Source of the DNA: Symbiobacterium thermophilum
Lineage (GTDB): Bacteria > Bacillota > Sulfobacillia > DYFQ01
DNA length: 43,731 nucleotides
NCBI GenBank assembly: GCA_020725105.1
Contig: DYFQ01000024.1
Location: 1-43,731, forward strand
Reading direction: 5' to 3'
Shown: piece after piece, positions 15,725-23,626 of the stretch
How the letters are laid out: each line of letters opens with the position of its first letter
Numbering within the stretch: the first letter of the stretch is position 1
Program-made: the position numbers and the translations under genes
The notes under the pieces: model-generated
The model's database searches: none
Told to the model about the DNA's origin: nothing
The model's input: only the letters and a program-made list of their open reading frames with translations

Positions 15725-15747
15725 ACTGTTAACGTATCGCGGACATC
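15725..15747 (+). promoter_or_regulatory. Two-block element, copy 2 (upstream of HD-GYP gene)
   Basis: Reads ACTGTTAACG, four bases, GCGGACA, matching the copy at 14182-14203 in 16 of 17 block positions and in the same orientation. It lies about 65 bases upstream of the HD-GYP start. A 6-bp hairpin (CGAGAG with CTCTCG, 15689-15706) separates it from the regulator stop. Confidence 0.5.
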
Positions 15748-15811
15748 TACCGAATCAGAAGACAGACACGACCGGGGTCGCTTCCACTGGAGCCGGCAGG
15801 GACGGTGGAGC

Positions 15812-16942
15812 TTGCACGCGGTACCGCTTGACGCCTTCATCCCCGGGCTGCGGCTCGGGAAATCGATCTACTCCTCCGACGGCCGGGTGCTTCTGCACCA
15901 GGGCACCGTCCTCAAGGACTCTTATGTCCGCATGCTCCGGGAGCGCGGCATCAAGATGGTGTTCGTGCTCGACGAGGCGGACCGGGTCGCCCCGGAGGCA
16001 ACCCCTGAAGACGTCATCCCGGACGAACTCAGGCAGGTGACCGTCACTCACGTCAGGGCCCTGATGGAAGACACCCGGGCGCAGGTGGCCAAGGGCGGGA
16101 CGGCCCGGTTGACCCTCGACGCCTCGCGGGCCCGACAAAGGGTGAACGACATCGTCGAAGCCATCCTGGCCGATCCCCAGGCCGTGGTGAACCTCCAGGA
16201 ACTCCGCAGTTCCGACGACTACCTCTTCGGTCACGCCGTCCAGGTCTGCGTGCTGGCGGTGATGACCGGCGTGTCTCTGGCCTATACCCACGAGCAACTC
16301 GTGGACGTCGGGGTGGGGGCTCTCCTGCACGACCTGGGAAAGCTGGCCCTGCCCGAACACGTCTGGCAACGGCCACCCGACCGGCTGCTGCCGGTCGACG
16401 GGTCCATCCTGCGGGACCATCCCGTGCGGGGCTTCGAGATGTTGTGGCGCCAGGAGGGGGTTGCTCTCCTGGCTGCTCACGTCGCCTTCCAGCACCACGA
16501 GCAGCCCGACGGGCGGGGCTACCCCCGCGGCCTGAAGGGCGACGCCATCCACCGCTACGCCAAGATCGTGGCCGCCGCCAACGCCTACGACCACCTGGTG
16601 GCCATCGGCGCCCAGGGCCGGGGATGGCTGCCCGATCGGGCGGCCCGCTGGCTGGCCAACCACCCCGAACGCTTTGACCGGCAGGTGGTGGGGGCGCTGC
16701 TCCTCAACGTCGCCCTTTACCCTCTTGGTTCCGCGGTCCGGCTCAACTCCGGAGAAACGGGCATCGTGATCCGGGTTCGCAAGGGCCTCAGCCCGAAGCC
16801 GGTGGTCCGAGTGGTGCTCGACCGGTACGGACGCCGGCTGGCGCCGCCGTACGACGTGGACCTGCTGCGTGAGGAGAACGTCCGCATCGAACGGGCCATC
16901 GCCGACCGGGCGGAACTGGAGGCCAGGCTGACCCAGCGCTAG
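15812..16942 (+). CDS. HD-GYP domain protein (cyclic-di-GMP phosphodiesterase type)
   Basis: A 376-residue protein. The N-terminal 110 residues match the domain often placed before HD-GYP (FIPGLRLGKSIYSSDGRVLL, then VLKDSYVRMLRERGIKMVFV). The HD-GYP part keeps HDLGK (about residue 175), the DHPVRGFEML helix, HHEQPDGRGYPRGLKGD with HHE and GYP (about 230), and the following AKIVAAANAYD. The family hydrolyses cyclic di-GMP (RpfG type) using two or three metal ions; metal ligands are present, so activity is plausible. A C-terminal 70-residue domain (LGSAVRLNSGETGIVIRVRK) is also usual. The TTG at 15812 is chosen because the family start motif follows it; the ribosome site (GCAGGGA) is modest. 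The shared element upstream links it to the regulator. Confidence 0.88.
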   Translation: MHAVPLDAFIPGLRLGKSIYSSDGRVLLHQGTVLKDSYVRMLRERGIKMVFVLDEADRVAPEATPEDVIPDELRQVTVTHVRALMEDTRAQVAKGGTARLTLDASRARQRVNDIVEAILADPQAVVNLQELRSSDDYLFGHAVQVCVLAVMTGVSLAYTHEQLVDVGVGALLHDLGKLALPEHVWQRPPDRLLPVDGSILRDHPVRGFEMLWRQEGVALLAAHVAFQHHEQPDGRGYPRGLKGDAIHRYAKIVAAANAYDHLVAIGAQGRGWLPDRAARWLANHPERFDRQVVGALLLNVALYPLGSAVRLNSGETGIVIRVRKGLSPKPVVRVVLDRYGRRLAPPYDVDLLREENVRIERAIADRAELEARLTQR

Positions 16943-16964
16943 GCGCACACTTCCGAACTGGTAC

Positions 16965-17016
16965 TTGCAACCGGGAACAGAGTTGCATATAATGCTCACA
17001 TAAGTGAATGTCACTT
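16965..17016 (+). promoter_or_regulatory. Strong sigma-A-type promoter with two dyads, opposing the XRE gene
   Basis: TTGCAA (16965-16970), exactly 17 bases, then a perfect TATAAT (16988-16993). The spacer contains the dyad TGCAAC-N10-GTTGCA (16966-16987). A second perfect dyad, AAGTGAATGTCACTT (17002-17016), sits at the predicted start point. It fires rightward, between two convergent genes, into the antisense strand of the XRE gene. The first sense gene downstream starts at 17492. Confidence 0.6.
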
Positions 17017-17375
17017 TACTCCAGACGGTTTCGGCGCAGGGCCGCGGCCTTGACTTCCAGGTAGGCGAGGATCTCCTCCCGGACCTCCTGCCTGGCCTGG
17101 GGTGAGAGGCCCTCGGTGGCCCGGTAGAAGGCCTGGACCAGCGGATCCGTCGCCTCGCCCGCGTTGTCCAGGTAGCCGGCGGCGTGCAGGAGTTCGGTGT
17201 AGGGGACTTTCAGCGCGGGGGCCAGGCGGGCAAGGATCGCGGGCGACGGGGCGGACCTGGCACCCCGCTCCACCATGGACAGGTAGGAATTGGACACCCG
17301 GGAGTACAGGGCCAGCTGGCGGATGGTCAGTCCCCGCCGCTGGCGGAGTTGTCGCAAGTATTCTCCAAAAGTCAC
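17016..17375 (-). CDS. XRE-family HTH transcriptional regulator
   Basis: A 119-residue protein with an XRE helix-turn-helix at residues 3-58 (YLRQLRQRRGLTIRQLALYS, then RVSNSYLSMVERG and PSPAILARLAPALKVPYTEL). This is close to the DNA-binding part of SinR/Xre-like repressors. The C-terminal 55 residues are helical and charged (ATEGLSPQARQEVREEILAY) and may mediate dimerisation. It has no TPR segment. Starts with GTG; GGGAGCGAG lies upstream. Its stop codon overlaps the dyad at 17002-17016. The opposing promoter at 16965 would make RNA antisense to this gene. Confidence 0.88.
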   Translation of the reverse strand: MTFGEYLRQLRQRRGLTIRQLALYSRVSNSYLSMVERGARSAPSPAILARLAPALKVPYTELLHAAGYLDNAGEATDPLVQAFYRATEGLSPQARQEVREEILAYLEVKAAALRRNRLE

Positions 17376-17491
17376 CGCGCCGCTCGCTCCCAGGCGCGTC
17401 CCGGCAGGTACGCGCCCCCGAGTGGGTGTCGTGTCAGTCTTGGCGGGGGGGTGGTGGCCCCCTGCCGGGCCGGTGAGGCGGAGGGAAGAAT

Positions 17492-17836
17492 ATGATCGCA
17501 GCTGTGAACAAAAGGGACCCCGGCGGTCACGGCAGCAACATCACCTCACCGGAGCAGGCCCGGGAAGCGGGCCCGTTGCAGCCGGGCGACGTGGTGGCCG
17601 TTCCCGGCGCCGTCGGCGTGGTCTACGCCGTGCACGACGACGTGGTGCTGGTCGAACTCGATTTCCGCTGGCTCATAGCGGTTCCCACCCGCCGGGCCAG
17701 GTTGATCGCCCGGCCCCCGTCCGAGGAACCCGCCCTCAAGTCTCGCGCCGCGGGGACCGATGTATTCCTTCGGATGGACCATGACGCCCACATGGCAACC
17801 GGACCCGGCGGGGGATCGCGTTGCGGGCCGAGGTGA
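17492..17836 (+). CDS. Small hypothetical protein upstream of cheX
   Basis: A 114-residue protein of unknown function. The ATG has GGAGGG six to seven bases upstream. The middle part (LQPGDVVAVPGAVGVVYAVHDDVVLV, given here in two halves: GDVVAVPGAVGVV and YAVHDDVVLVELDF) looks like a small SH3/KOW-type beta fold. The C-terminal third is low in hydrophobic residues and ends within the next gene, overlapping it by 16 bases. No family assigned. Confidence 0.6.
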   Translation: MIAAVNKRDPGGHGSNITSPEQAREAGPLQPGDVVAVPGAVGVVYAVHDDVVLVELDFRWLIAVPTRRARLIARPPSEEPALKSRAAGTDVFLRMDHDAHMATGPGGGSRCGPR

Positions 17837-18369
17837 TCGCGCCGTTTGTGGGCGCGACAGCAGAGGTCTTCAAGACCGTGGTAGGCGAGACCAGTTGCGA
17901 ACTGGGCGCGCCCAGCGTGTTTCGGGGGGACTGCACCACCCAGGAAGTCACCCTCGTCCTCAGCCTGACGGGCCACGTGGAGGGTTGCGTGTTCTACGGC
18001 TTGCAGACCGCCACCGCCAGGCGGATTGCCGCCGCCATGGTGGGCGAGCCCGTGCCAACTCTCGACCGGACGGCCCAGACGACCCTGGCGGAACTGGCCC
18101 ACTCCATCGGCGCGCGGCTGGAAACCCGGCTTGAACAGGCCGGTTATCGGTGTTCCATCACCCCGCCCACCGTGATCATCGGCCGGCTGGCCATCATCGC
18201 CCCGCTGCCCATCTCCCGGCTGGTCGTCCCACTGGAGACCAGCTTCGGACCGGTGGAGATCGGCCTGGCCATCCGGACCCGGGAGCGGGCAAAAACCAGG
18301 CCTGACTCGGCCGACGGACCGACACCGGAAGGTGAGGTCACCCGGGCCAGCGCGGCGGGCAGGGCCTGA
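17821..18369 (+). CDS. cheX: CheX/CheC-type chemotaxis phosphatase-like protein
   Basis: A 182-residue protein with the CheC/CheX/FliY-family fold: N-terminal VIAPFVGATAEVFKTVVGE, the strand TLVLSLTGHVEGCVFYGLQ, the helix TARRIAAAMVGE and the conserved ITPPTVIIG segment. CheX removes phosphate from CheY-P using a Glu and an Asn in an E-x2-N motif. Here the equivalent helix reads LAELAHSIGARL, so the Asn appears to be His; activity may be altered or lost. The last 30 residues are an unrelated charged tail. Starts at TTG with GGGGGA six bases upstream; a GTG four codons on is an alternative. No other chemotaxis gene is in view. Confidence 0.75.
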   Translation: MRAEVIAPFVGATAEVFKTVVGETSCELGAPSVFRGDCTTQEVTLVLSLTGHVEGCVFYGLQTATARRIAAAMVGEPVPTLDRTAQTTLAELAHSIGARLETRLEQAGYRCSITPPTVIIGRLAIIAPLPISRLVVPLETSFGPVEIGLAIRTRERAKTRPDSADGPTPEGEVTRASAAGRA

Positions 18370-18407
18370 GGAATCGCCGCCGCCGGCCGGCCGCATCCTA
18401 ACGGCGG

Positions 18408-19436
18408 ATGAGTGTGGCTGGCAGGCGGTGGGCAATGCGAAGCTGCCCGGTTCTGGCGGGGATCGTGCTGTTGCTGGCCGGAAGCCGGGCAGCGGCCCAC
18501 GTGAAGTGGTTCACCACCGAACCGGCCGTAAGGCTCCTTCCCCTCGAACGGGTCCTGACCGCCCCTTTCCTCCTGCAGGGGCTGGCCGCGGTGGCCATCA
18601 TCGGCCTCCTCACCCGGCTGAACCGCCCCCTGCAGCGCCGGCCGGGCGTGCAACGGGTGCAGGCGGCCCTGACCCGGTTGCGGCCCTGGACCACGTGGTT
18701 TCTGCGCCTGGGACTCGGCCTGACCATGCTGCTGGCGGGGCTTGGCGGCTTCATCTTTTACTACGAACTGCAGCCGCCGGCCGGGGCGGCGTGGGTCGGC
18801 CCCCTGCAGGTGGTCCTCGGGCTGCTGATCCTCACCCCCCGGGCCGAGCAGGTCGGCGCTCTCGGCGTGCTGGGACTCTACGCCTGGACGGTGGGCCGGT
18901 TCGGCCTGCACCACCTGCTGGACTACCTGAACGTGGCCGGCGCCGCGTATTTCCTCCTGGTCCGGGGCACCCGCCGGCGGCTGTCGGCCCTGCCGGCACT
19001 GTACTTCACCGTCGGCTTTGCCCTGGCCTGGCTGGCGGTGGAGAAGTGGGTGCTGCCCGAACTCAGCCGGGACGTGCTGGCCCGCCACGGCCTGTTCACC
19101 TTCGGCCTGCCGCCGGAACGCTTCATCGGGCCGGCCGGCTGGGTGGAGCTAAGCGTCGGCTTTCTGCTCATCAGCGGCATCCTCAACCGGTTCCTGGCGC
19201 TCGGGCTGAACCTGCTGCTGGTGCTCACCGGCACCGTGCTGGGGCTGAGAGAAGTGGTGGGCCACTGGCTGCTGCACATGACCCTCCTGGTCTTCCTGGT
19301 GGAGGGGACCGGTCCCTACCCGGCCCCGGTCGACTGGTACCGGAACCCGGTGAAGCAGGTGGCGGCCACGGCGCTCCAGTTCATCGCCTTCGTCGCGGCG
19401 GTGATGTTCCTCTACTACGCCCTGTGGCCGGGCTAG
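18408..19436 (+). CDS. DoxX-like multi-pass membrane protein
   Basis: A 342-residue membrane protein with eight or nine predicted helices. It begins with a signal-like helix ending AAAHVKWF, a feature of a DoxX-related group. The sequence is strongly hydrophobic throughout (for example LGLGLTMLLAGLGGFIFYY and VVGHWLLHMTLLVFLVEG). DoxX relatives act in membrane electron transfer or redox complexes in some organisms; the role here is unknown. ATG at 18408 is used; an in-frame ATG at 18435 is an alternative. It follows the cheX-like gene by about 40 bases and is convergent with lysA. Confidence 0.78.
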   Translation: MSVAGRRWAMRSCPVLAGIVLLLAGSRAAAHVKWFTTEPAVRLLPLERVLTAPFLLQGLAAVAIIGLLTRLNRPLQRRPGVQRVQAALTRLRPWTTWFLRLGLGLTMLLAGLGGFIFYYELQPPAGAAWVGPLQVVLGLLILTPRAEQVGALGVLGLYAWTVGRFGLHHLLDYLNVAGAAYFLLVRGTRRRLSALPALYFTVGFALAWLAVEKWVLPELSRDVLARHGLFTFGLPPERFIGPAGWVELSVGFLLISGILNRFLALGLNLLLVLTGTVLGLREVVGHWLLHMTLLVFLVEGTGPYPAPVDWYRNPVKQVAATALQFIAFVAAVMFLYYALWPG

Positions 19437-19444
19437 CGGGGCCT

Positions 19445-20758
19445 CTAGAGCCGGTCGCGGGCGAGCAGGTCGTCGAGGGTTTCGCGGGCCTGCACCAGCC
19501 GGGAGCGGCCGCCGCAACAGAAGACGACCGCCGGCCGGGGGAAGCGGTTGTAGTTGGAGGCCATGGCCACCTGGTAGGCTCCGGCGGCCAGAAAGGCCAC
19601 CACCTCCCCGCGCTGGAGCCGGGGCAGGGGGACATTCCTGGCCAGCACGTCGCCGGACTCGCAGTACCGTCCGACGACGGTGGTCGACACCGCCGCCGGG
19701 TCGCGGGGCCGGCCGGCCGGGACCACCTGGTAGCGGGCCCCGTAGAGCGTCGGCCGCGGGTTGTCGGCCATCCCGCCGTCCACCGCGACCATCACTCTGT
19801 CTCCGTTCAGTTCCCGGACCGCCCCCACCCGGTACAGCGCCACAGCCGCCGGCGCCACGATGCTGCGTCCGGGCTCCAGGACCAGCCGGGGGCGGGGCAG
19901 GCCGGCGCCGTCACACGCTTCGCCCACCGCCAAGGCGACGGTGGCCACGAAGTCCTCAGGCGTGGGCGCCCGCTCGCCGGGGAGGTACGGCACCCCCAGC
20001 CCGCCGCCGAGGTTCAACTCCGCCGGCGTCCACCCGGTGTGTCGCCGCACTTCGGCGGCCACCGCAACCATCGTCCGGGCCGCCGCGGTGAACGGCGCCA
20101 GGTCCATGATCTGGGATCCGATGTGGGCGTGCAGCCCCACCAGGTCCAGGCCCGGCTCGTCAAGGGCGAGCTCCACCGCCCGGTAGGCCTCGCCGGTGGA
20201 GAGCCGGAGCCCGAACTTGGAGTCGTTGTGACCGGTACGCAGATGAGCGTGGGTGTCCGCCTCCACGCCGGGAGTCACCCGCAGGGCGATGGGGGCCGGA
20301 CGGTCCCGGCCGCCGGCCAGTTTCGACAGCAACGCGAGTTCGTCCAGGTTGTCCACGACGACCCGGCCGACGCCGTGCTCCAGAGCGGCGGCCAGTTCCC
20401 AGGGGGCCTTGTTATTGCCGTGAAAGTAGATCCGCTCCGGCGGAAAGCCGGCCCGCAGGGCGGTGTGGAGTTCCCCACCGGAGACCACGTCGAGTCCCAG
20501 ATCTTCTTCGGCCACGAGCCTGGCCATGGCCAGGACGAGAAAGGCCTTGGCCGCGTAGACCACCAGGCCGTCGTCCCAGGCGCCGGCCAGGGCGTCCCGG
20601 TAGCGGCGGCAGGCCGCCCGCAAGGCCGCCTCGTCGTAGGCGTAGAGCGGCGTGTCGTAGGTCTCGGCCAGGTCGACAAGGTCACACCCGCCCAGCGCCA
20701 GGCGGCCCCGGTCATTGATCTCCACGGGACAGCAAAAATCCCTCGAACGCCCGTCCAT
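19445..20758 (-). CDS. lysA: Diaminopimelate decarboxylase
   Basis: A 437-residue PLP-dependent enzyme that converts meso-diaminopimelate to L-lysine, the last step of lysine synthesis. Visible: VVYAAKAF with the PLP-binding Lys (about residue 60), HIGSQ (about 215), the phosphate-binding GGGLGVPY, EPGRSIV, and YCESGDVLARN with the catalytic Cys near the C-terminus. Fold type III (alanine-racemase-like barrel). Length is normal. The ATG at 20758 is used; a GTG (VEINDRGRL) 15 codons on would also match the family start. A strong hairpin lies in its leader. Confidence 0.95.
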   Translation of the reverse strand: MDGRSRDFCCPVEINDRGRLALGGCDLVDLAETYDTPLYAYDEAALRAACRRYRDALAGAWDDGLVVYAAKAFLVLAMARLVAEEDLGLDVVSGGELHTALRAGFPPERIYFHGNNKAPWELAAALEHGVGRVVVDNLDELALLSKLAGGRDRPAPIALRVTPGVEADTHAHLRTGHNDSKFGLRLSTGEAYRAVELALDEPGLDLVGLHAHIGSQIMDLAPFTAAARTMVAVAAEVRRHTGWTPAELNLGGGLGVPYLPGERAPTPEDFVATVALAVGEACDGAGLPRPRLVLEPGRSIVAPAAVALYRVGAVRELNGDRVMVAVDGGMADNPRPTLYGARYQVVPAGRPRDPAAVSTTVVGRYCESGDVLARNVPLPRLQRGEVVAFLAAGAYQVAMASNYNRFPRPAVVFCCGGRSRLVQARETLDDLLARDRL

Positions 20759-20785
20759 CCTGTCGCACCATCTCCCCGCGTGCCA

Positions 20786-20824
20786 CCGGGGGAACGGGCC
20801 TGGCGAATGGTCCCGTTCACCCGG
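20786..20824 (-). other. Strong hairpin in the lysA leader
   Basis: A 7-bp stem GAACGGG/CCCGTTC extends across a single mismatch into CCGGG/CCCGG, giving 12 pairs around a 13-base loop. It lies 30 bases upstream of the lysA start on the minus strand. A further copy of GAACGGG lies at 20831. It may be a terminator or leader control structure; it does not match a lysine riboswitch that I can recognise. The rest of the 280-base lysA-rocD gap shows no gene. Confidence 0.4.
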
Positions 20825-21040
20825 GGACCTGAACGGGTAGGGATTGGCGGCGCGGCCGCCGGGTTCCTCTGCCCATTTCCCGGGAAAAATCGACGCCGGG
20901 CGAGCCCGCAGGGAACTTCGACCTCGGCCGGGAACACTCAATGGCGGCCAGCGATATAGCTGCACTACCGATCGCCACGATTCGCCGACGTGGCACGCCT
21001 GGAAGGGAGGACCGGCGCCGGACGCGGCGCCGAACCAGCG

Positions 21041-22234
21041 ATGAGCCTGACGACAGACATCATCAGCCTGACCGAGCAGTACGGTGCCCGCAACTACCTC
21101 CCCCTGCCCATCGTCATCTCCCGGGCCGAGGGCGTCTGGGTGTGGGACCCCGAAGGCAACCGCTACATGGACATGCTGAGCGCGTACTCCGCGCTGAACC
21201 AGGGGCACCGCCATCCCAGGATCGTCCAGGCCCTGAAGGACCAGGCCGACCGGGTCACCCTCACCTCGCGGGCCTTTCACAACGACCAGCTGGGGCGGTT
21301 CTACGCCAAGGTGGTCGAGGTCACCGGCAAGAACAGGGTCCTGCCCATGAACACCGGGGCCGAAGCGGTGGAAACCGCCATCAAGGCCGTCCGGCGCTGG
21401 GCTTACCGGGTCAAGAAGGTCCCCCCCGACCAGGCCGAGATCATCGTCGCGGAAGGCAACTTCCACGGCCGCACGACAACGGTCATCTCATTCTCGTCGG
21501 AGGCGGAATACAGAAAGGACTTCGGCCCCCTTACCCCGGGCTTCAAGCTCATCCCGTACGGTGACATCGAAGCCCTGAAGGCGGCCATCAACGAGAACAC
21601 CGCCGCTTTCCTGGTCGAGCCGATCCAGGGCGAAGCGGGGGTCAGGATCCCGCCCGCCGGTTACCTGCGCCAGGCGTGGGAGGTGTGCCGGAAGAACAAC
21701 GTCCTTCTGGCCGCCGACGAGATCCAGACCGGCCTGGGCCGCACCGGCAAGATGTTCGCCTGCGACTGGGAAGAAGTCGTGCCCGACGTCTACATCCTCG
21801 GCAAGGCCCTGGGCGGCGGGGTGTACCCGGTGTCGGTGGTGGCCGCCGACGAGGAGATCCTGGGCCTGTTCGAGCCGGGTTCCCACGGCTCGACCTTCGG
21901 CGGCAACCCCCTGGCCGCCGCCGTCGGCGTCGCGGCGCTGGAGGTCATCCAGGAAGAGGGGCTGGTGGAGAACTCCCTCCGGATGGGCCGGCGGATGATG
22001 GAGCTCTTGCGGCCCATCACCAACCCCCACATCCGGGAGATCCGCGGCAAGGGGCTGTTCGTCGGCATCGAGCTCGACGTGAACGCCAGGCCCTACTGCG
22101 AGCGGCTCAAGGAGGCCGGGGTCCTGGCCAAGGAGACCCACGTGAACGTGATCCGGCTGGCGCCGCCGCTCATCATCAGCGAGGAGGAACTCGAGTGGGC
22201 CATGGAGCGGGTGCTGCGGGTCCTTCAGACCTAG
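21041..22234 (+). CDS. rocD: Ornithine aminotransferase (ornithine--oxo-acid transaminase)
   Basis: A 397-residue class-III PLP aminotransferase that converts ornithine and 2-oxoglutarate to glutamate semialdehyde and glutamate, in arginine catabolism. It follows Bacillus RocD closely: [86 protein letters not shown] and [14 protein letters not shown] with the PLP-binding Lys. The ATG at 21041 matches the family start although it has no close ribosome site; an in-frame GTG at 20990 is an alternative. Its 3' end overlaps the next gene by 40 bases. Confidence 0.96.
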   Translation: MSLTTDIISLTEQYGARNYLPLPIVISRAEGVWVWDPEGNRYMDMLSAYSALNQGHRHPRIVQALKDQADRVTLTSRAFHNDQLGRFYAKVVEVTGKNRVLPMNTGAEAVETAIKAVRRWAYRVKKVPPDQAEIIVAEGNFHGRTTTVISFSSEAEYRKDFGPLTPGFKLIPYGDIEALKAAINENTAAFLVEPIQGEAGVRIPPAGYLRQAWEVCRKNNVLLAADEIQTGLGRTGKMFACDWEEVVPDVYILGKALGGGVYPVSVVAADEEILGLFEPGSHGSTFGGNPLAAAVGVAALEVIQEEGLVENSLRMGRRMMELLRPITNPHIREIRGKGLFVGIELDVNARPYCERLKEAGVLAKETHVNVIRLAPPLIISEEELEWAMERVLRVLQT

Positions 22235-23253
22235 CGGCCCCATCGGCGGACCCGGGCGTCCGGTGGCTGCTGGGGCTGGATGAGCCCTCCGTCCGGTACT
22301 GGGTGCTGACCGACCTGCTCGACTACCCGGCCGGCGCGCCGGAGGTCCGGGCCGCCGGAGCGGCCATCGCCTCCGGCCCGCGGGTGACGGCTCTGTTCAG
22401 CGGGCAGGAGCCCGACGGCGGCTTCGGCTGCCACCCGTACCGCAAGTGGACCGGGGCCCACTGGCGGCTGGTTGCCCTGGCCGAACTGGGCCTGCCCGAG
22501 GGCGACCCGAGGGCCCGGGCCGCCGCCGACCAGGTGCTCCGCTGGCTCGACGGGCGGCCGGAACGGCGCACGGGCAAGCGCGTCCGCGGGCTGGCCAGGA
22601 TGTGCGCCTCCCAGGAAGGCAACGCCGTCGGCGCCTGCAGCCGGCTGGGCTTCGCCGGCGACCCCCGCGTGGCCCGGCTGGCCGAGCACCTGCTGGAGTG
22701 GCAGTGGCCCGACGGTGGCTGGAACTGCGACAAGCGGCCCGAGGCGCGCCACTCGTCGTTCTACGAGAGCCTGGCCACCGCCTGGGGCCTGGCGGAGTAC
22801 GCCCGGGCGACGGGCAGCCGCGAGGCGGCGGCCGGGGCCCGCCGCACGGCGGAGTTCTTCCTCCGCCACCGGCTCTTCCGGTCCGAGCGCACCGGCGAGG
22901 TGATCAACCCCCACTGGGTCCGGCTGCACTGGCCGCTGTACTTCCACTACGACGTCCTTCAGGCATTGAGGCTCCTGGCCCTCCTGGACTGTCTGCACGA
23001 CCCCCGCGCCGACGAAGCTCTCTCCGTCGTAGCCGGCAAGCGGCGGGCCGACGGTACCTGGCGGGCCGAGGGTTACTACTGGCGGCCGCCTGGAAAGGAA
23101 GGCCACCGGGTCGAGGTGGTCGACTGGGGCCGCCGGGGACCAAACCCGTGGCTCACGCTGAACGCGCTGCGGGTGCTGAAGCGGGCGCGCCGCTGGCCTC
23201 CCGGCGGGGCGACCTCGACGAGGCCGGCCTGCTGGAGGCCGGCGCGGAACTGA
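22195..23253 (+). CDS. Terpenoid-cyclase/prenyltransferase-like alpha-toroid protein
   Basis: A 352-residue protein that looks like an alpha/alpha toroid related to squalene cyclases and prenyltransferases. Repeated D-G-G/D-G-x-W motifs are visible: [11 protein letters not shown] (about residue 65), [13 protein letters not shown] (about 175), [13 protein letters not shown] (about 285). It lacks a recognisable DXDD or DDXXD catalytic motif, so enzymatic function is unclear. The GTG at 22195 is chosen because AGGAGG lies seven bases upstream, inside the end of rocD. The last 20 residues (after VLKRARRW) look frameshifted; another frame continues with helical sequence for about 40 residues. Confidence 0.72.
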   Translation: MGHGAGAAGPSDLAAPSADPGVRWLLGLDEPSVRYWVLTDLLDYPAGAPEVRAAGAAIASGPRVTALFSGQEPDGGFGCHPYRKWTGAHWRLVALAELGLPEGDPRARAAADQVLRWLDGRPERRTGKRVRGLARMCASQEGNAVGACSRLGFAGDPRVARLAEHLLEWQWPDGGWNCDKRPEARHSSFYESLATAWGLAEYARATGSREAAAGARRTAEFFLRHRLFRSERTGEVINPHWVRLHWPLYFHYDVLQALRLLALLDCLHDPRADEALSVVAGKRRADGTWRAEGYYWRPPGKEGHRVEVVDWGRRGPNPWLTLNALRVLKRARRWPPGGATSTRPACWRPARN

Positions 23254-23393
23254 GGCGCCTGAACCGGCTTCTGCAGCGCGAGGCCGGCATCGACCTCGGC
23301 CTGGCCGGACCGCTTGCCCCCCGGCCGGCCGCGTGGTACAAAAGACCCGCGGGCGCAGTCCCGGACAAGCCGGGCGGGCGAGGTGGAACTGCC

Positions 23394-23603
23394 ATTCCCG
23401 TCTACGACTACCGCTGCAACACCTGCGGCCACACTTTCAGCCGGCGAATGCCGGTGGAGGACCGGGACCGGGCTACCTGCCCCCGGTGCCGGGCCCCCGC
23501 CGCCCGCGAATTCGGGATCCCGTACGTCGCCGTTCGCGGCGGCGCCGGCTGCACCGCTTCTTCCTGCGCCGGCTGCGGCAGCCGGGCGACCTGCTCCCGC
23601 TAG
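23394..23603 (+). CDS. FmdB-type zinc-ribbon protein with probable ATT start
   Basis: A 69-residue zinc-ribbon protein of the FmdB/YHS-like putative regulatory family. The usual family start M-P-[IV]-Y-[ED]-Y-R-C is seen as I-PVYDYRCNTCGHTF, with CNTC and CPRC as the two zinc knuckles, and a Cys-rich C-terminus (CTASSCAGCGSRATC). The frame has no ATG, GTG or TTG at the right place. The codon in the family's Met position is ATT (23394), and GAGGTGG ends seven bases before it, which favours initiation at ATT. It follows the toroid-protein gene by 140 bases and ends in a bidirectional terminator. Confidence 0.7.
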   Translation: MPVYDYRCNTCGHTFSRRMPVEDRDRATCPRCRAPAAREFGIPYVAVRGGAGCTASSCAGCGSRATCSR

Positions 23604-23626
23604 CCGGCGGGCCCGCCGCCGGCTAG
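23600..23626. terminator. Bidirectional terminator containing both stop codons
   Basis: A perfect 11-bp stem, CTAGCCGGCGG with CCGCCGGCTAG, with a 5-base loop, between convergent genes. The TAG of the FmdB-type gene and the TAG of the alcohol dehydrogenase gene are both within the stem. Confidence 0.65.
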
